A DNA stretch of 15,101 nucleotides from an uncultured Clostridia bacterium (GTDB taxonomy: Bacteria > Bacillota > Clostridia > Christensenellales > DUVY01), in the NCBI GenBank assembly GCA_937895465.1, contig CALAYY010000211.1:1-15101 (forward strand). Direction: 5' to 3'. A model generated the notes under the pieces. The model saw only the letters and a program-made list of their open reading frames with translations. It was not told the origin of the DNA and did not search any database. Positions 12,825 through 15,101 of the stretch are shown here, piece by piece (position 1 is the stretch's first letter; every line of letters begins with the position of its first letter). A program made the position numbers and the translations under genes.

Positions 12825-12835
12825 ATCCGCTCCCA

Positions 12836-15101
12836 TTATTCTTGCTTATTTCCAAGCTTGGCAATAGTATTCTTTTTGATGTCCATATTTTGAAACTCTC
12901 TTTCATTTTCATAGGGGCGGCAGCATACGCCTTTATACTCGCACCAATTGCATGCGCCCGCACTTGGACTTGGCTCAAAATACCCTGAGCTTATTTCTTC
13001 TATTGCATTTTTGGTCAAAATTTTTGAATAATTAAGTGTGCTTTCAAACTCATGCTCACTTAATACAGATGTACCGTTTTTGACTTCAATACCTTGTTCA
13101 TTAACTTTTAGATTTACAGGCAGCACATCACTTTTTGGATTGTCTATAGACAGTCTTTTGTCTGCGGCAAGTATGGCATTGATATCATCGCTTATAAGCC
13201 CCTGCATTTCGTATCTAGGTTTTTTTTCTATTGCAAAATCATTATTGATGGGAAAATAAAGCGATGCAAACGGCTTTTTGTTAAGAGCATTTTGGACGGC
13301 TTTCATATAAAGCATTAATTGAAGATTTTTGCCCGAATAGATATCCTGTATTATATCCGACATAGAGGTTTTGATTTTTCCGCTCTTATAGTCAATAATT
13401 CTTACATAATCTTCAAAAGCATCTATACGGTCAATTTTCCCTGCTATGTTTATTATGCCGTTAACAGTAGGTATCTCAAGTGCAGGCAAGTTTTCGCCGC
13501 TGCCGAATTTTTTTTCGGTAAAAATAACTTCAAAATCCGAATTTTGGTTTTGGTCAAAAACAGCCCTGCCTGTATTGATTGCTTCATTTAACAGCATATT
13601 GGAAAAATGCTGATTGCTTTTTAGCTTTTCGTTTTCGGATATTATTTGAAAGGTTATATCAGTTATGATTTTGTCGCATTCATCAAAATCTTTTGGATTA
13701 TATCCCACAAACTTTTCCATAATACTGTGTAAGATATTGCCGACATCTATAGCATTGATATTGCCTTCAGGACGCTTCTTTAACTTCAAAATGTGCTGGC
13801 TAAGATATATATAAGGGCATTTGAAATAGTTTTCTAATTGTGTTGCAAAGAAAACATCTTTATTAAAAGTATAATCAAAAGTGCTTTTTTGTTTGGGGCT
13901 AAAATCAATATTTAAAGCACAGGCGGCAGATGATATAGGAGTCCCTAAGACTTCCTGCCTTTCTGCAATTGCCTTTTTGTATTGAGTAATAATAAACCTT
14001 TTAGAAGAGACTAAATTATAAAAATACCTCAATATATCGTCTTTGGATGTTTTTTCATGCAAGCTCAAAAGCATATTATCGCTGTCTTCATCAGTTTCTA
14101 TATGAAAGGGAAATAGCACTTTAATATTGTGTAAAATATTAGCCTCTATTCTGTCTTCTCCGTTATCGTTTTTGCAGTATAAAAAATGAAGATTTTGTCC
14201 TAAATACAACGACTGTATTAGATTAAATTTGCGCCGCTTATTGACCTGCCTTATTTTAGGCTCTATTTTTATGTTTAATTTATTGAGATAGTCAAGATCG
14301 CCATCCGACAGCATTCCCAAGTCTTTATCAATTACAGGGAACATTCCGTCCACGCAGTCAAGATAAATAATGTGCTTATATTGTTCACACCTTAAGCCTT
14401 CTATATCGGTAACATTAACTCCGTCATTTATTGCAGGAATTGCCGAAAGTTCAACGGCATCAATTCCTGAAAACAGCATTGACCTAAAATCCTGAATATT
14501 AATGCGGTAACCGTATAAAATATGTGCTTCATTCATAACAGCATACAGCTTGTCCAGACATTGCCGTGCATAGGGTAAAAAATCAGATGTTGCATAATTT
14601 TGATTATATTCTTCAAACCTCTTTTCAAGATTGTTATCTTGGAAAAAAGTTTTTAAAGAAGTTATATAATCTTCTACTGTTACACATTTTGTAAGGTTTT
14701 GTTCAAGCGTTTTTAATAACCGTGCCAGATGTATTCTTACCTTTTCCGCTGTTTCAAAGTCCTGTTCTTCTTTGCCAAGTGTAAAAGGACTGAATATGTT
14801 ATGAGAAATGTTATATTTCAGACAATAATTTTCAAAAATGCAAGCCTTGTAGTATTCTACTCCGCTAAAAAAGTTTTTGGCTATATGAGCCGTACCGCTG
14901 TTATAATGTGTGCGTACAGCGTCAATACAGTCTTTCAAAAACCTTACAATAGGATGAACAGACAAGCTGATTTTATGGTCATAGTTATAACTTATATCAG
15001 CCTCATTTAATATTGCAAGGTCTTTTTCACTGATGTTGCCCACAAGTGCGATATCAGAAAACTTGCCGCCCTTTCTGATATGTTCAGTTATTAATCGGCA
15101 T
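12836..15101 (-). CDS. addB: ATP-dependent helicase/nuclease subunit B (AddB), C-terminal part, cut by the window edge
   Basis: About 754 residues are visible and the frame is open to the right edge, so the N-terminal third lies outside. The GTG at 15043 is internal, because the upstream residues GGKFSDIALVGNISEK match the conserved AddB segment 'g.ryrDIavl'. AddB partners AddA, contributes the second nuclease and recognises Chi. The RecB-type nuclease is at the C-terminal side, with GNILHSIMEKF and GKIDRIDAFEDYVRIIDYKSG. The iron-sulfur cluster ligands are present: one Cys before the nuclease (FKCPYIY, around 13820) and CNWCEYKGVC near the end (12914-12945), so the 4Fe-4S staple should be intact. 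The stop overlaps the possible upstream addA ATG as TAATG. Confidence 0.94.
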   Translation of the reverse strand, partial: CRLITEHIRKGGKFSDIALVGNISEKDLAILNEADISYNYDHKISLSVHPIVRFLKDCIDAVRTHYNSGTAHIAKNFFSGVEYYKACIFENYCLKYNISHNIFSPFTLGKEEQDFETAEKVRIHLARLLKTLEQNLTKCVTVEDYITSLKTFFQDNNLEKRFEEYNQNYATSDFLPYARQCLDKLYAVMNEAHILYGYRINIQDFRSMLFSGIDAVELSAIPAINDGVNVTDIEGLRCEQYKHIIYLDCVDGMFPVIDKDLGMLSDGDLDYLNKLNIKIEPKIRQVNKRRKFNLIQSLYLGQNLHFLYCKNDNGEDRIEANILHNIKVLFPFHIETDEDSDNMLLSLHEKTSKDDILRYFYNLVSSKRFIITQYKKAIAERQEVLGTPISSAACALNIDFSPKQKSTFDYTFNKDVFFATQLENYFKCPYIYLSQHILKLKKRPEGNINAIDVGNILHSIMEKFVGYNPKDFDECDKIITDITFQIISENEKLKSNQHFSNMLLNEAINTGRAVFDQNQNSDFEVIFTEKKFGSGENLPALEIPTVNGIINIAGKIDRIDAFEDYVRIIDYKSGKIKTSMSDIIQDIYSGKNLQLMLYMKAVQNALNKKPFASLYFPINNDFAIEKKPRYEMQGLISDDINAILAADKRLSIDNPKSDVLPVNLKVNEQGIEVKNGTSVLSEHEFESTLNYSKILTKNAIEEISSGYFEPSPSAGACNWCEYKGVCCRPYENEREFQNMDIKKNTIAKLGNKQE

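Noticed and set aside
15043..15101. GTG at 15043 as the true start of addB
   Set aside because: The frame continues upstream to the window edge with residues matching the conserved AddB core, so the GTG is internal.

Overview
The window is about 15 kb of AT-rich bacterial DNA with dense gene packing, Shine-Dalgarno starts and recognisable sigma-A promoters. The gene content points to a low-GC Bacillota, most likely an uncultured member of Clostridia. It includes AddAB instead of RecBCD, an rpmG-secE-nusG-rplK cluster with an L1-type leader before rplK, an SPFH/zinc-ribbon pair like YdjI/YdjG, a YrrD-like PRC-barrel protein and a lone DUF1858 protein. No phage, transposon, CRISPR, rRNA or tRNA was seen.

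Layout. Positions 1-1118 (minus strand) hold a promoter, rpmG (L33), secE, nusG and the first codons of rplK, a core translation/transcription/secretion operon. Positions 1235-2343 (plus) hold two unusual cysteine-rich proteins. One has an Arg-rich N-terminus; the other is built from Cys/Asp/Arg repeats. Positions 2349-2682 (minus) hold a small DUF1858 redox-disulfide protein with its own promoter and a strong terminator. Positions 2691-5074 (minus) are a two-gene operon: an SPFH protein with two C-terminal zinc ribbons, then a zinc-ribbon protein with a C-terminal membrane anchor. Positions 5174-6245 (minus) carry an AEC-family transporter with an elaborate control region, and 6259-6993 (minus) a PHP-domain phosphoesterase. 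Positions 7103-8281 (plus) carry a PRC-barrel gene split by a frame change at a run of nine A, followed by a possible 39-residue basic peptide. Positions 8396-9432 (minus) hold an unrecognised three-helix membrane protein behind a palindromic promoter. Positions 9468-15101 (minus) hold addA and the C-terminal two thirds of addB, which runs off the right edge.

How the genes fit together. AddA and AddB form the helicase-nuclease for double-strand-break processing. They overlap by at most 1 nt and are clearly co-translated. The SPFH/zinc-ribbon pair probably forms a membrane-associated scaffold, as in the Bacillus subtilis PspA-YdjGHI envelope-stress system, but no PspA is visible here. The remaining genes appear to be independent units with their own promoters.

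The observation most worth following up is the PRC-barrel gene. Its zero frame stops directly after a canonical A_AAA_AAC slippery heptamer inside the A run. The -1 frame then stays open for about 227 codons and ends in a domain that looks like the natural C-terminus of this family. This is either programmed frameshifting or transcriptional slippage making two products, or a homopolymer indel. Second is the AEC transporter leader. An 8-bp hairpin separates a good Shine-Dalgarno from a TTG start, and a 12-bp perfect palindrome overlaps the -35 box.
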